Assembly: GCA_024644405.1 (NCBI GenBank)
Contig: JAHELC010000009.1
Span: 53,746 to 117,745 of the forward strand
Direction: 5' to 3'
DNA: 64,000 bases
Source of the DNA: Nitrospinaceae bacterium
Lineage (GTDB): Bacteria > Nitrospinota > Nitrospinia > Nitrospinales > Nitrospinaceae
Below, one piece after another: positions 18,669 through 27,768 of the stretch. A program made the position numbers and the translations under genes. The stretch's first letter is position 1. The number at the start of each line of letters is the position of its first letter. The notes beneath the pieces were generated by a model, which was given only the letters and a program-made list of their open reading frames with translations, ran no database searches and was not told where the DNA came from.

Positions 18669-21602
18669 TCACACACCACACACAGCAGAAACCTGCTTGT
18701 AGTCACATTCTCCTTTGAGGATTTTTTGGATGCCATCCTGTTTCAAAGTAGTCATCCCGTCTTGAATGGCTTGTGCCTGGATTTCTTCCACCAGGGCCAT
18801 CTGCATGATCAACCGCTTGACCGCCGGTGTTCCTTCGAGCAATTCGAATAAACCCATACGTCCCAAATAACCACTTTGGCCACAGTGTTCGCATCCCACA
18901 GGTTTTTTCAGCTTGAAGTCATCGTCATATTCAACGCCTAACTTCGAGAATTGGGTGGCGCCGTATTCCCTGACCAGCATATCGAATTCGTCATGCGAAG
19001 GATGATAATCCGCTTTACAATGCTTGCACAGGGTTTTTACCAGACGTTGGGCGGCGATCAGGACCAGGGCATCGGCAAAATTGATAGGATTCATTCCCAT
19101 GTCGATCAGCCGGGTAACCGTTTCCGGAGCCGAGTTGGTATGCAGGGTACTGAAAACCAAATGCCCGGTCAGGGAAGCTTCCAAGCCAATGGAGCAGGTT
19201 TCCACATCGCGCATTTCCCCCACCATGATGACATCGGGATCTCCCCGCAAAAAGGAACGCATGGCCCGTGCGAAATCGAAACCGATCTTATTGTGCGTCT
19301 GTACCTGGCGGAGTCCCGGCTGGGTAATTTCCACAGGATCCTCGGCTGTCCAGATTTTCTTTTTGGGGGTATTGATATACCCCAGAGCCGAATGCAGGGT
19401 GGTGGTTTTGCCTGAACCCGTCGGACCCACCACCAGGATGAACCCGTACGGTTTGGTCACACTGGTTATCATCAGTTTTTTATCTCGTTCAGAAAAATTC
19501 ATCGCTTCCAGAGGCAGGGGTTTACTGGCCGCCAAAATCCGCATGACCACATCCTCGTTCCCGCCGACCGTGGGACAGGTGGCAACACGCAGCTCGATTT
19601 GCCTGCCACTGTATTTCATCATGATCTTACCGTCCTGGGGCACGCGTCTTTCTGCAATATCCAGCTTGGCCATGATTTTGATACGCGACGAGATAGCCCG
19701 CTTGTACATATTGGGAATTTTTTGAGCAACCTCGCATTCCCCTTCCTTGCGATACCGGACCACCATTTCCTCAGTCCCCATACCCGGTTCCACATGGATA
19801 TCGGAAATTCCAGCATTATAGGCATCGACAATGATTTTATTGACCAGCCGTACAATAGAACTGTCGCGTTCTGAAATAGTATTCTCTTCTTCGTCTTCAG
19901 CTACCTCCAGGAAAGCATCCCGGGATTCACTGAGCATAGACTCCAAGAGAGCGGAAACGTTTTCCGTTTCTTTAGGCTGTCCGACTTTACCGGGATCCCC
20001 TTCTGCAGGAGGCGCAAGCAAATAATCGGAGATATCTGCTCTCAAGCCGACTTTAAACTGGATTTCACTTTTAGGAAAAGTCATTTTGATGCTTCGAACC
20101 TTATCCATGTCCGAGGGATCATCGAGCAAGACAACAACCAGGCCTTCATCATTTTGAATGGGCACCCAGTGGTTTTTGATCAAGTGATTTTTATTCAATC
20201 CGTCAAAGTATCTTTTAGGAAGAAGGGTGGACTCGCTGTATCCGAAATAGGAAATGCCGTAATAACTTTCCAGGGATTTACCCATATCTGAACGCTTGAT
20301 CCCCCGCTCCTGCAAGAGCACTTCCTCCAAATCTATTTTGGCTTTTCGGGCCTTGATCATGGATGACTCCAGTTCTTCCGGAGACAGGATGCCATGGTTA
20401 ATCAGATAACTGAACTTATGGGGTTTGGCTTGAGCAAACTTGGAGTTGTTGTGAAAGGCAATCGCCAGCATCTGTGCGACAGCAATGATATTTTTTTCGT
20501 GATTAGAGTCAAACGGCTCTGCCATACGTGTGTTGATTACTTGAAGCACACCCATGAGCTTGTTCTCATGAATCAACGGGCAACACAACATGGATTTGGT
20601 TTCCAATCCCAGCGCCTGGTCCCGGGTACTATTATAGGTAAGATCCGGGTGATATCTGGCCAGCGATTCGGATGAATTCACATCATCAATATTGACCATT
20701 CGCCTTTCCAGCGCAACCCACCCGACAATACTATCGGGGCCAATAGGAACTCTCCACACCATGGTTCCCTTAGAAGTTTTGGTTTTCGAATAGATCTCAT
20801 TTTGCTTATTATCCACCCCAAAAATATTCACCATATCCGCGTCAAATAATTCAATCATCGGCATGGTGGTATCAAATAGAATGTCCTCCACGGCGGTAGC
20901 TTCTTGAATGGCCAATCCAATCGCTTGTAGTTTTTCTTTATGCTCCTCGTGCGCCAGCTTCTCAAGAGCACTCCCCAGAGATTCCGACAGGTTTTCGGCC
21001 AGCTTCAATAATTGCTCGGAAAATGGAGCTGAGTCCAATTTATTGATTATTTCAAGCACACCAATGATTTTAGAGTTGTTAAAGATAGGAACGGCAAGAA
21101 CTGAACGGGTTTTAATTCCAATTTTTTTATCCCAGGAAGAGTCATGGACCAAATCCGGATATTTCTCCAATTCTTTTTTATTATTGACATCACTGATATT
21201 AAGTGAAGTCTTTGTCTTCACCACATATCCCGGTAAGCTGCCTTGAGAAATATCAAGGCGCTTTTCTACAACTTCATCGGAAATATGATTTCTGGAAAAA
21301 AGCTGGGTTTTATCGGAACTTATCGAATAGATGACAAGTGTCTCACACTCGAAAAACTCCTTCATATCATCCGTCAGATTGAAGAAGGCTTCATTGATAC
21401 TGTCTGAGGAGACGACGGATACCACTTTTGCTAAAAGAGGCTTGAGGCGGTCCGACACTCTTCTCCCACCACTATCATTTCTCCCATCATTTGCGCTTTT
21501 CGTCACGGGTTTATGAGAAGAAAGCGAGGTTCCACGAACATCGCCGCTGCTGGATACGACTTTTACCGAAGGTTCATTTTTCTTTTTTTTATAAAAGGGC
21601 AT
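18669..21602 (-). CDS. GAF-GAF-GspE/PilB-type assembly ATPase fusion
   Basis: This 977-residue fusion begins with two GAF domains (about 50-220 and 225-395), then a MshEN-like domain (about 400-530) and a complete type II secretion/type IV pilus ATPase (about 570-975). The ATPase has Walker A GPTGSGKTTTLHS, the Asp box region WTAEDPVEITQPGLRQVQ, Walker B RGDPDVIMVGEMRD, the His box LEASLTGHLVFSTLHTN, and the four-Cys zinc site CKHC...CEHC. Typical PilB is about 570 residues. GAF domains bind cyclic nucleotides or other small ligands, so pilus or secretion activity may be ligand-gated. It forms a unit with the membrane response regulator downstream. Confidence 0.92.
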   Translation of the reverse strand: MPFYKKKKNEPSVKVVSSSGDVRGTSLSSHKPVTKSANDGRNDSGGRRVSDRLKPLLAKVVSVVSSDSINEAFFNLTDDMKEFFECETLVIYSISSDKTQLFSRNHISDEVVEKRLDISQGSLPGYVVKTKTSLNISDVNNKKELEKYPDLVHDSSWDKKIGIKTRSVLAVPIFNNSKIIGVLEIINKLDSAPFSEQLLKLAENLSESLGSALEKLAHEEHKEKLQAIGLAIQEATAVEDILFDTTMPMIELFDADMVNIFGVDNKQNEIYSKTKTSKGTMVWRVPIGPDSIVGWVALERRMVNIDDVNSSESLARYHPDLTYNSTRDQALGLETKSMLCCPLIHENKLMGVLQVINTRMAEPFDSNHEKNIIAVAQMLAIAFHNNSKFAQAKPHKFSYLINHGILSPEELESSMIKARKAKIDLEEVLLQERGIKRSDMGKSLESYYGISYFGYSESTLLPKRYFDGLNKNHLIKNHWVPIQNDEGLVVVLLDDPSDMDKVRSIKMTFPKSEIQFKVGLRADISDYLLAPPAEGDPGKVGQPKETENVSALLESMLSESRDAFLEVAEDEEENTISERDSSIVRLVNKIIVDAYNAGISDIHVEPGMGTEEMVVRYRKEGECEVAQKIPNMYKRAISSRIKIMAKLDIAERRVPQDGKIMMKYSGRQIELRVATCPTVGGNEDVVMRILAASKPLPLEAMNFSERDKKLMITSVTKPYGFILVVGPTGSGKTTTLHSALGYINTPKKKIWTAEDPVEITQPGLRQVQTHNKIGFDFARAMRSFLRGDPDVIMVGEMRDVETCSIGLEASLTGHLVFSTLHTNSAPETVTRLIDMGMNPINFADALVLIAAQRLVKTLCKHCKADYHPSHDEFDMLVREYGATQFSKLGVEYDDDFKLKKPVGCEHCGQSGYLGRMGLFELLEGTPAVKRLIMQMALVEEIQAQAIQDGMTTLKQDGIQKILKGECDYKQVSAVCGV

Positions 21603-22143
21603 GGCTGCAATTAGGAATACATTTACAATGAGGTATAAAATTAGGTTAAGGCCTGCTATTTAGAAATACAAGGCCAATTAAAAACAAGGTTTTAAACTTC
21701 TCCAATCGGAATTTGAGAATTGGGGCAAATAACCCGAGTCAACTTAAGCTTGCTATTATTATTGGAATTGGGGGGGGGTTCACACTTTCCGGCCAACCAG
21801 GAGGCTACTCTTGAAGCAATACATTTACAACGATGGCCAGTTCCGCTTGGGGAACTAAAATTCAGTCCTAATCTGTTGCTTTTCAAGGTGTTATCGGGTA
21901 TAATTTTTACATCGAAACACAATTAGAATCTATCGGCTCTCCCGTTTGCGTGCCGAGAAAAAGGTTTTTTCGAGAGAAAATTCGCTCCCGGGCGAATACC
22001 CGATTCCTCGCCAACGGGCCTGCCAATTCATTGTGCAAAAGCGCCGGCGTTTAGCCGCCCTCTGAAGTATTAAGTATATGGTGTATTTTATCCTGCATCC
22101 AAACTACGGCAAAAAAAACTCCTTCCTCAAAAGGGTCGCGTAA
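21603..22143. other. divergent intergenic region between two large signalling genes
   Basis: This 541-bp region separates the minus-strand PilB-type ATPase from the plus-strand sensor. It holds a run of nine G residues at 21770-21778 and one sigma-70-like promoter, listed separately. No open frame with a ribosome binding site is seen. Confidence 0.45.
21876..21904 (+). promoter_or_regulatory. sigma-70-like promoter candidate
   Basis: TTGCTT at 21876-21881 and a perfect TATAAT at 21899-21904 are separated by 17 bp. Transcription would start about 230 nt before the sensor gene at 22144, leaving a long untranslated leader. Confidence 0.45.
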
Positions 22144-25100
22144 ATGTCTTCAAAAGATAATACCGGATCCTTAGTGGCCCTCACTTTATTCCTCGCATTT
22201 GTGTTTTTGGTTCTATGGGAATTCTGGCTGGAAAACCTGATACTCGTCGACTACCTGGAACTTGAAGTTAAAAAAAATTCCCTCGATCGGTGGACTTTTA
22301 TCGTATCGTGCATCTCTATAGTATGCCTTTCCCTGATTCTTCCCTTGAAAAGCATGAAGAACACCCGGGATGAAATGAAATCCCTGAGAACCGCGTTGCA
22401 CGGCGAGCAAGCTCTCTCTAAAGTCTTTTTCTCCGTAGACAACTCAATCATCCTGATCATCAACAATTCCAACAAAGTTATGCAAATCAACAAAAAGACT
22501 TCTTTTCTTTTGGGCTTCAAGGAAGATGAAATGTTGGGGCAGGATTGGATTTCGCTATTGATTGAGGAAAAAAACCGCGAGGAAGTAAGAAATCAATACC
22601 AGCACTTCGTCAAGGATAAAAATCAAAGCTTTATCCGTTTTACCGCGACGATAACAACAAAAGACGGCACCGATAAAATGATCGACTGGCAATGCGCACC
22701 TCTGCGGGATGAGAACGGCAAAATCTACGGGTCCATCAATTCGGGACAGGATATATCTGAGCAAATTCGCTTAAGAGGCGACCTTACAAAATTCAAGAGA
22801 AAGTACGGTCCGTACATTAAAAAACTGACTGCGGCATTAGACTTCAACAAAAAGAAGTATCACAGCGAGGCGATCAAAAGCGCAAACGCGAGGTCGCGTT
22901 TCAAATTCTGGTTTGAGCTGGAAAATGTATTGATGAGGCTGTCACCCGAGCAAATAAGGGATACAGGAGAAATTAAAAACCGAATTCAGAAAGCGCTGGG
23001 ATTATTCGGCGAAATTGCAAATAGTGACCACGGTTATGTATTCAAATTCACCCAGACCGGAACGCACATGATCAACACTCATCTGTGGGTTTCCGGAGAA
23101 CCGATGCTGGAGCCTGATCATGAAGAGGAAATCTCCCTGGATAAATATCCGTGGTTCAAAAAGAATATCAAGAAAAAAGAAATCATACATATTCCAAAAA
23201 TAGATGACTTGCCTGAAGAAGCATCTTCTGAAAAAGAAGTGTACCTTTCCCAAGGAATCAAATCATTGATCAACGTGCCCATTATTCATAACGATTCTGT
23301 TGTGGGTTTTGTCGGTTTCGAATCGAATCAAAGAGAAAAGAAGTGGGACAACGATGAAATCAGCATTATCAAAGTCATGGCCCGCTTGATATCATCCGTA
23401 ACTATTCCATCAGTGTCTTCAGAATCTCAACTCGACACCGAACTCGCCCTTCCGTTGGAGAAAACTACGGAAGCCGAATTAGAAATGGATCTCACCCAAC
23501 CCTCTTTTGAAAAAACTCCGGGGGTCCCCGATGCCTCCAATGTTCCCGCTCAGGCAACCACGCCCCCTATTGATAAGGAATTAATAAAAGTAAGAGAATC
23601 TTTTGAAAAAGAATTCCAGGATAAGATCAAGACTATGGAACAGACTCAATCCCAACTGAAGTCTGAATTGGAAGATCGGAAAAAGATTGAAGAAGACCTC
23701 CGCGCCACCCGGGACTCAATCGAACACCAGCTGAAAGAAAAGACGCTTGAGTTGGAAAAATTACTGGCAGGAGAGACCAGCGGGAAGATTGAAGACGAAT
23801 CCGACATACCGGTTAATGTACAGGAACTTTCATTTGGCAGCCCGCCGAGTTCTCCAACACCCTCACCGGAAAAAGAACTCCAAGAACTGCGCATTGCACT
23901 AAAGAAAAAAGAAACCGAACTCTCCACCTTAAAAACCCAGCTTAATACCAAGACCGGGGGATTGACGTCTGCAGAAATCAAAGACTATAAAAACAAAATC
24001 TCCGAAAAGGACGATGAAATCAAATCCCTTCGAAAAAGCTTTGAAAAGGAAAAAACCGCCAAATCCAAACTGGAAAAAGATTTAAGTCAGGTTCAGGAAT
24101 CCATCAGCAAACACAAGAAGGACATAGAAGTTCTCGAGACGGCAAATCAAGTGATGGGAGCGGAATTGGAAGAACTCAGAAAGGTCCAGGAGGAATTCTT
24201 TACCCACAGCATTCAACTCGAGGACACCCAGCAGGAATTGGAAAATCTCGGGATGGCCAACGAGCAATTAATGTCGGACATCAAGGAAAAAAATTACATC
24301 GTCGAAGAAGCCAAAGAAAAAGCGGCCCACTACGAGCAAATGGACCTTCCAATTTTTACCCTGGATCAAAATGGATCCATATTGACGTGGAACAAAACCG
24401 CCGAATCGCTCACAGGATATATTTCTGAGTTGGCCCTGAATCAATCGATTTCATTTATGTTTGCCGAGAGGGACTCCTTCGATTTTGAAAACAAACTCCT
24501 GGCCCCGCTCAAAGAGAACTTCGGGTTACGACTCGAAATCCCAATCAAAAAACCCGATGGAGAGGTATTTGACGCCCTGATAAGTATGACCTCTTTTAAA
24601 GACAGAAATGGTATCGTCACGACTCTGGGTTATTTGACCAATCTTACTGAATCTAAAAATGAGAGTGAAATAAAATCCATCAAAACTCAGTTCACCACCT
24701 TACTGGGTAATTCCGGATTGATGCTGCTCTCTCTTTCTCCCGACTATCTTATTTCAGATTTGAACGAAAAAGCCGGAACTACTTTTAAATGGAATCGGGA
24801 GGACACCCTGGATCAGAATTTCTTTGAGAAAATTCTGTCCGATGAGAACTGGCGGGAAGTGTCCTCAGATATTGAGGAACGCATGAAAACTCAGGTCTCC
24901 GTGGATTTGGAGACACAAACGATTTTAAAAGACAAAACCAAGCACTTTTATTTGTGGAACCTCGTTAAGGAAATTGATCCCGAAGAAAATACGGTTCAAG
25001 GATTTTTAGCGGTAGGCCAGGATATTTCCGACTTGAAAAACGCTCAGAATAAGTTGCGTGAAAATGAATTTTTATTGAATTCCACAGTGGACAAGGCGGT

Positions 25101-25977
25101 CCTGCTTGAAGAAAAATTAAAGGAAAATGAAAAGAATTCCAAGTCAAACGAGAAAATGCTAAAGGAAAGAGAAGAAAAACTAAAGGAAGAACAGGAGCAT
25201 TTTCAAAAAACCATGCGTGCAAAGCAATACCAGGTCGAAGATATCTTGAAACTCAGTGATGAACAGAAAATGGCTCTTCGCGAGGAAAGGTTAAATATGG
25301 TGGAGCACATTACTTCTGCCGTGGTTGACCTGGTCAATAATCCGATCCAGGGAATTGGAAATATTCTGGGGCAAGTGAAGAAACAGGCTGAAATGGCGGA
25401 CATTCATAAAGGCCTGGTGAACGTTGCCATTAACGAATGCCGGAGAGTCGCAGACCTGATAGGCAAACTGAAGAGTTATCAACCGCCGACCAAGAAAAAC
25501 CTCGAGTCCTTGAACGTCCATCAAATTCTCGACGAAATTATCCAGAATCATATGGATACGATCAATGAGCACCCCATCACCCTGGAAAAAAAATACGCGA
25601 AAAATCTGCCCGCAATTGACGGAGTCACTCCGCAAATCCGTCAGGCAATCGATAATCTGCTAAAAAATGCCGAGGAGTCTTTAAGCGAGGAGGAAGGTAA
25701 AATAACCATCTCCACCGAGAAGGATGGATCAAACGTAAAAATCCATATTAAAGATACCGGGTGCGGGATTGCAGAATCCGACAGGGACCGGATTTTCGAC
25801 CCTTTTTTCACCACGAAATCTTCCATCCATAGGCCGGGGCTGGGCTTGCTGACATCATTGGGCATCGTGAAAAGCCATAAAGGGGATATCGATTTTCACA
25901 GCGAACCCGGTGAAGGCACCACATTCACGGTCACTCTCCCGCTCAAATTATCCCTGAATAAAAATGGGGGATCCTAA
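22144..25977 (+). CDS. large membrane sensor, PAS/GAF/coiled-coil histidine kinase-like protein
   Basis: This 1277-residue protein has two N-terminal membrane helices (about 8-30 and 48-68), a PAS domain (about 95-205), a GAF domain (about 255-415), a long coiled coil (about 480-735), two further PAS domains (about 740-850 and 860-985), another coiled coil, and a C-terminal kinase core. The HATPase part is complete for N, G1 and F boxes (DNLLKNAEES, DTGCGI, FDPFFTTK), and the G2 box reads PGLGLLTS. At the dimerisation motif VVDLVNNP the usual phosphoacceptor His (HEINNP type) is replaced by Asp-1062. It may not autophosphorylate in the usual way. It is divergent from the GAF-PilB operon. Confidence 0.88.
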   Translation: MSSKDNTGSLVALTLFLAFVFLVLWEFWLENLILVDYLELEVKKNSLDRWTFIVSCISIVCLSLILPLKSMKNTRDEMKSLRTALHGEQALSKVFFSVDNSIILIINNSNKVMQINKKTSFLLGFKEDEMLGQDWISLLIEEKNREEVRNQYQHFVKDKNQSFIRFTATITTKDGTDKMIDWQCAPLRDENGKIYGSINSGQDISEQIRLRGDLTKFKRKYGPYIKKLTAALDFNKKKYHSEAIKSANARSRFKFWFELENVLMRLSPEQIRDTGEIKNRIQKALGLFGEIANSDHGYVFKFTQTGTHMINTHLWVSGEPMLEPDHEEEISLDKYPWFKKNIKKKEIIHIPKIDDLPEEASSEKEVYLSQGIKSLINVPIIHNDSVVGFVGFESNQREKKWDNDEISIIKVMARLISSVTIPSVSSESQLDTELALPLEKTTEAELEMDLTQPSFEKTPGVPDASNVPAQATTPPIDKELIKVRESFEKEFQDKIKTMEQTQSQLKSELEDRKKIEEDLRATRDSIEHQLKEKTLELEKLLAGETSGKIEDESDIPVNVQELSFGSPPSSPTPSPEKELQELRIALKKKETELSTLKTQLNTKTGGLTSAEIKDYKNKISEKDDEIKSLRKSFEKEKTAKSKLEKDLSQVQESISKHKKDIEVLETANQVMGAELEELRKVQEEFFTHSIQLEDTQQELENLGMANEQLMSDIKEKNYIVEEAKEKAAHYEQMDLPIFTLDQNGSILTWNKTAESLTGYISELALNQSISFMFAERDSFDFENKLLAPLKENFGLRLEIPIKKPDGEVFDALISMTSFKDRNGIVTTLGYLTNLTESKNESEIKSIKTQFTTLLGNSGLMLLSLSPDYLISDLNEKAGTTFKWNREDTLDQNFFEKILSDENWREVSSDIEERMKTQVSVDLETQTILKDKTKHFYLWNLVKEIDPEENTVQGFLAVGQDISDLKNAQNKLRENEFLLNSTVDKAVLLEEKLKENEKNSKSNEKMLKEREEKLKEEQEHFQKTMRAKQYQVEDILKLSDEQKMALREERLNMVEHITSAVVDLVNNPIQGIGNILGQVKKQAEMADIHKGLVNVAINECRRVADLIGKLKSYQPPTKKNLESLNVHQILDEIIQNHMDTINEHPITLEKKYAKNLPAIDGVTPQIRQAIDNLLKNAEESLSEEEGKITISTEKDGSNVKIHIKDTGCGIAESDRDRIFDPFFTTKSSIHRPGLGLLTSLGIVKSHKGDIDFHSEPGEGTTFTVTLPLKLSLNKNGGS

Positions 25978-25984
25978 AAGGAAC

Positions 25985-26173
25985 TCATCTCGAGTTATCC
26001 CACAATCCCGGCCTTTCACCTGATCCATTGACCCTCTCCGCCATTTTCTGCAATTGGGCATTCTCCTTTTTAAGTTGCTCGATCTGAGCCACCAAATCCA
26101 GGCAAGCCTGATTTAGAAGCTCCACTTCCGGACTGACCGTTTCTTTGGCCTCTGTAACTGAATGCGTGCCCAT
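25985..26173 (-). CDS. small coiled-coil protein (62 aa)
   Basis: The start MGTHSVTEAKE at 26173 follows AAAGGAGG at good spacing; the frame continues upstream to 26230 without support. Residues about 17-45 form a heptad-rich helix (LLNQACLDLVAQIEQLKKEN). No family is recognised. It converges on the large sensor gene with only 7 bp between stops. Confidence 0.6.
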   Translation of the reverse strand: MGTHSVTEAKETVSPEVELLNQACLDLVAQIEQLKKENAQLQKMAERVNGSGERPGLWDNSR

Positions 26174-26323
26174 TGGAATCCTCCTTTGAAAAGACCCAGT
26201 ATAGCGAAAATTAAGCGAAAATAAAATCAAATAAAAAGTTTCTCAAAAAGGTTTTATTTTATAAATACTTAGGGATTAATACAGAGTGTGATCCAAGGGG
26301 CGGGCAACGCTTACATGACTGAT

Positions 26324-26653
26324 CTAGTTATTGCTGATCCAAAAATAACCTAAACCAGAAATTGATGACCGGGTAGCTTTGAAATGGGCCCATTGAACCG
26401 GATGCGCATCATGGCCTGCCAAGCCATCGCGAATCTTGAGAGATTCCTTTAATTTCAAGGGTTGGGCCAAGGCATCCTTGAACGAAGGGGTTTTTATCTG
26501 GTTATTTTTAGTTATTCTATCCACGAGTTTTTCCCATATATTTAACAAATTAGATTCAAAAACTCCCGCTGAGTTGTTAAAAAATGTGTTCCGGACCCAA
26601 AAAAATCGCTGTCTTGGGGGATCATTCCGGCTATGCGCCCTCCCCTGAAACAT
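26324..26653 (-). CDS. hypothetical protein (109 aa)
   Basis: The ATG at 26653 has a strong ribosome binding site (AAGGAGGGG) 6-7 bp upstream, the main reason to accept the gene. The product is basic, without signal peptide or membrane helix, and I do not recognise it. Its composition is not strongly protein-like, so a decayed gene is possible. Confidence 0.45.
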   Translation of the reverse strand: MFQGRAHSRNDPPRQRFFWVRNTFFNNSAGVFESNLLNIWEKLVDRITKNNQIKTPSFKDALAQPLKLKESLKIRDGLAGHDAHPVQWAHFKATRSSISGLGYFWISNN

Positions 26654-26895
26654 CCGGTTCCCCTCCTTTTTGAAAAATAATACTATTTTTTCAGCATTTT
26701 TCGCCAATAAACCGGCCGTCGATGATTAAAATATTTTAATATACATTTAATATTCCATTAATTCTTTCCTTCTATACTGATTCCCAATCAGGCTGGATTT
26801 CCCTGACTCTTTAAGCTCGTTTTTCAAGTTCAGGCAGTCGCATTGATGACCAGGATATCCACTTCCCCCCTAACGGGACCAGAAGGGAGGGCACC

Positions 26896-27096
26896 ATGTT
26901 TTACCCAGTACGTATATTCAATAAAAGGGGCAAATTAAAAAAAGAAATCACTTCGAAAACTTTAAGTCAGAGCTACTGGAGCAAGGTTTTCGACCCGGAT
27001 CGCAAAAATATCCAAATCACAGTCCCAGGCCTTACCAAAAAGGATCGCGAAAAATTAGGATGGGAATTGGACGATATTAGTTTTTCTGAAGATTAG
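26896..27096 (+). CDS. small hypothetical protein (66 aa)
   Basis: The start MFYPVRIFNKRGKLKKEI is preceded by AAGGGAGG. The product is charged and soluble with a basic N-terminal half and acidic tail (DDISFSED), suggesting a small beta-rich fold. No family is recognised. Confidence 0.6.
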   Translation: MFYPVRIFNKRGKLKKEITSKTLSQSYWSKVFDPDRKNIQITVPGLTKKDREKLGWELDDISFSED

Positions 27097-27172
27097 ATCT
27101 ATTTATCTCATCTTCTGAGACCCCCCTGGCCAAGGACGGGTCCTCGCCTCCCTGTGGGATAAGCCAGTCAAC

Positions 27173-27195
27173 CCTCCTCCCTTTCAGGGAGGAGG
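27173..27195 (+). terminator. hairpin after the 66-aa gene
   Basis: A perfect 10-bp stem, CCTCCTCCCT with AGGGAGGAGG, closes a 3-nt loop. It is followed by CTCCTTTCCTC, which is only moderately T-rich. Confidence 0.5.
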
Positions 27196-27334
27196 CTCCT
27201 TTCCTCTCCTGGGTTCTTTCAATAATTCTTCCATATTTACAAATCCTAAATAATTTCATACCATCTAAAGTTGAAATTAACGTCGGTTCGGGATTTCCCG
27301 GACAGCTATCCGACCTGTTTCTCATAAATCTGAC

Positions 27335-27631
27335 ATGAGTTTGTTCAAAAATAAAAAGTGGCGCCTTACTTTTGCCGGTTTCATATTGATCAGCTTCGGC
27401 ATCATGGCCGCGTTTTCCATTTACCTGCATAACCATGATTTCGATCCTTTTTCGGTCGACGAAGATTGCGCCCCCTGCCAATGGACTCAGATCAGCGTCG
27501 ACTTGGATTCGGACATTCCTTCTCCCGACTTTATTCCAATCACATTTGCCAACGATGCGGTCGTCTCAATATCCTCTCATAAAAATTTCAAACATACCTA
27601 TTTCGGGCTGAGCCCCCCTGTTTTTTCCTGA
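27335..27631 (+). CDS. hypothetical exported or membrane-anchored protein (98 aa)
   Basis: A basic N-terminus and one hydrophobic helix (about 11-32, FAGFILISFGIMAAFSIYL) are followed by a mostly polar region with CAPC at about residue 45. The pair of Cys suggests a redox or metal-binding site outside the cytoplasm. It lies upstream of the metal-uptake genes but with a 137-bp gap, so linkage is uncertain. Confidence 0.55.
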   Translation: MSLFKNKKWRLTFAGFILISFGIMAAFSIYLHNHDFDPFSVDEDCAPCQWTQISVDLDSDIPSPDFIPITFANDAVVSISSHKNFKHTYFGLSPPVFS

Positions 27632-27768
27632 TTTCAAAATATTAAAAGAACTGACCTTTTTCCAATATGCTGAAAAGACAACCCCTTCGCCAGAGTTGCC
27701 TGGGATTGCGGTGAACCTGTTCTGTTTTTGGCGGTTCGAGGTCAAAAATACAAATCAGGAGAATTATC

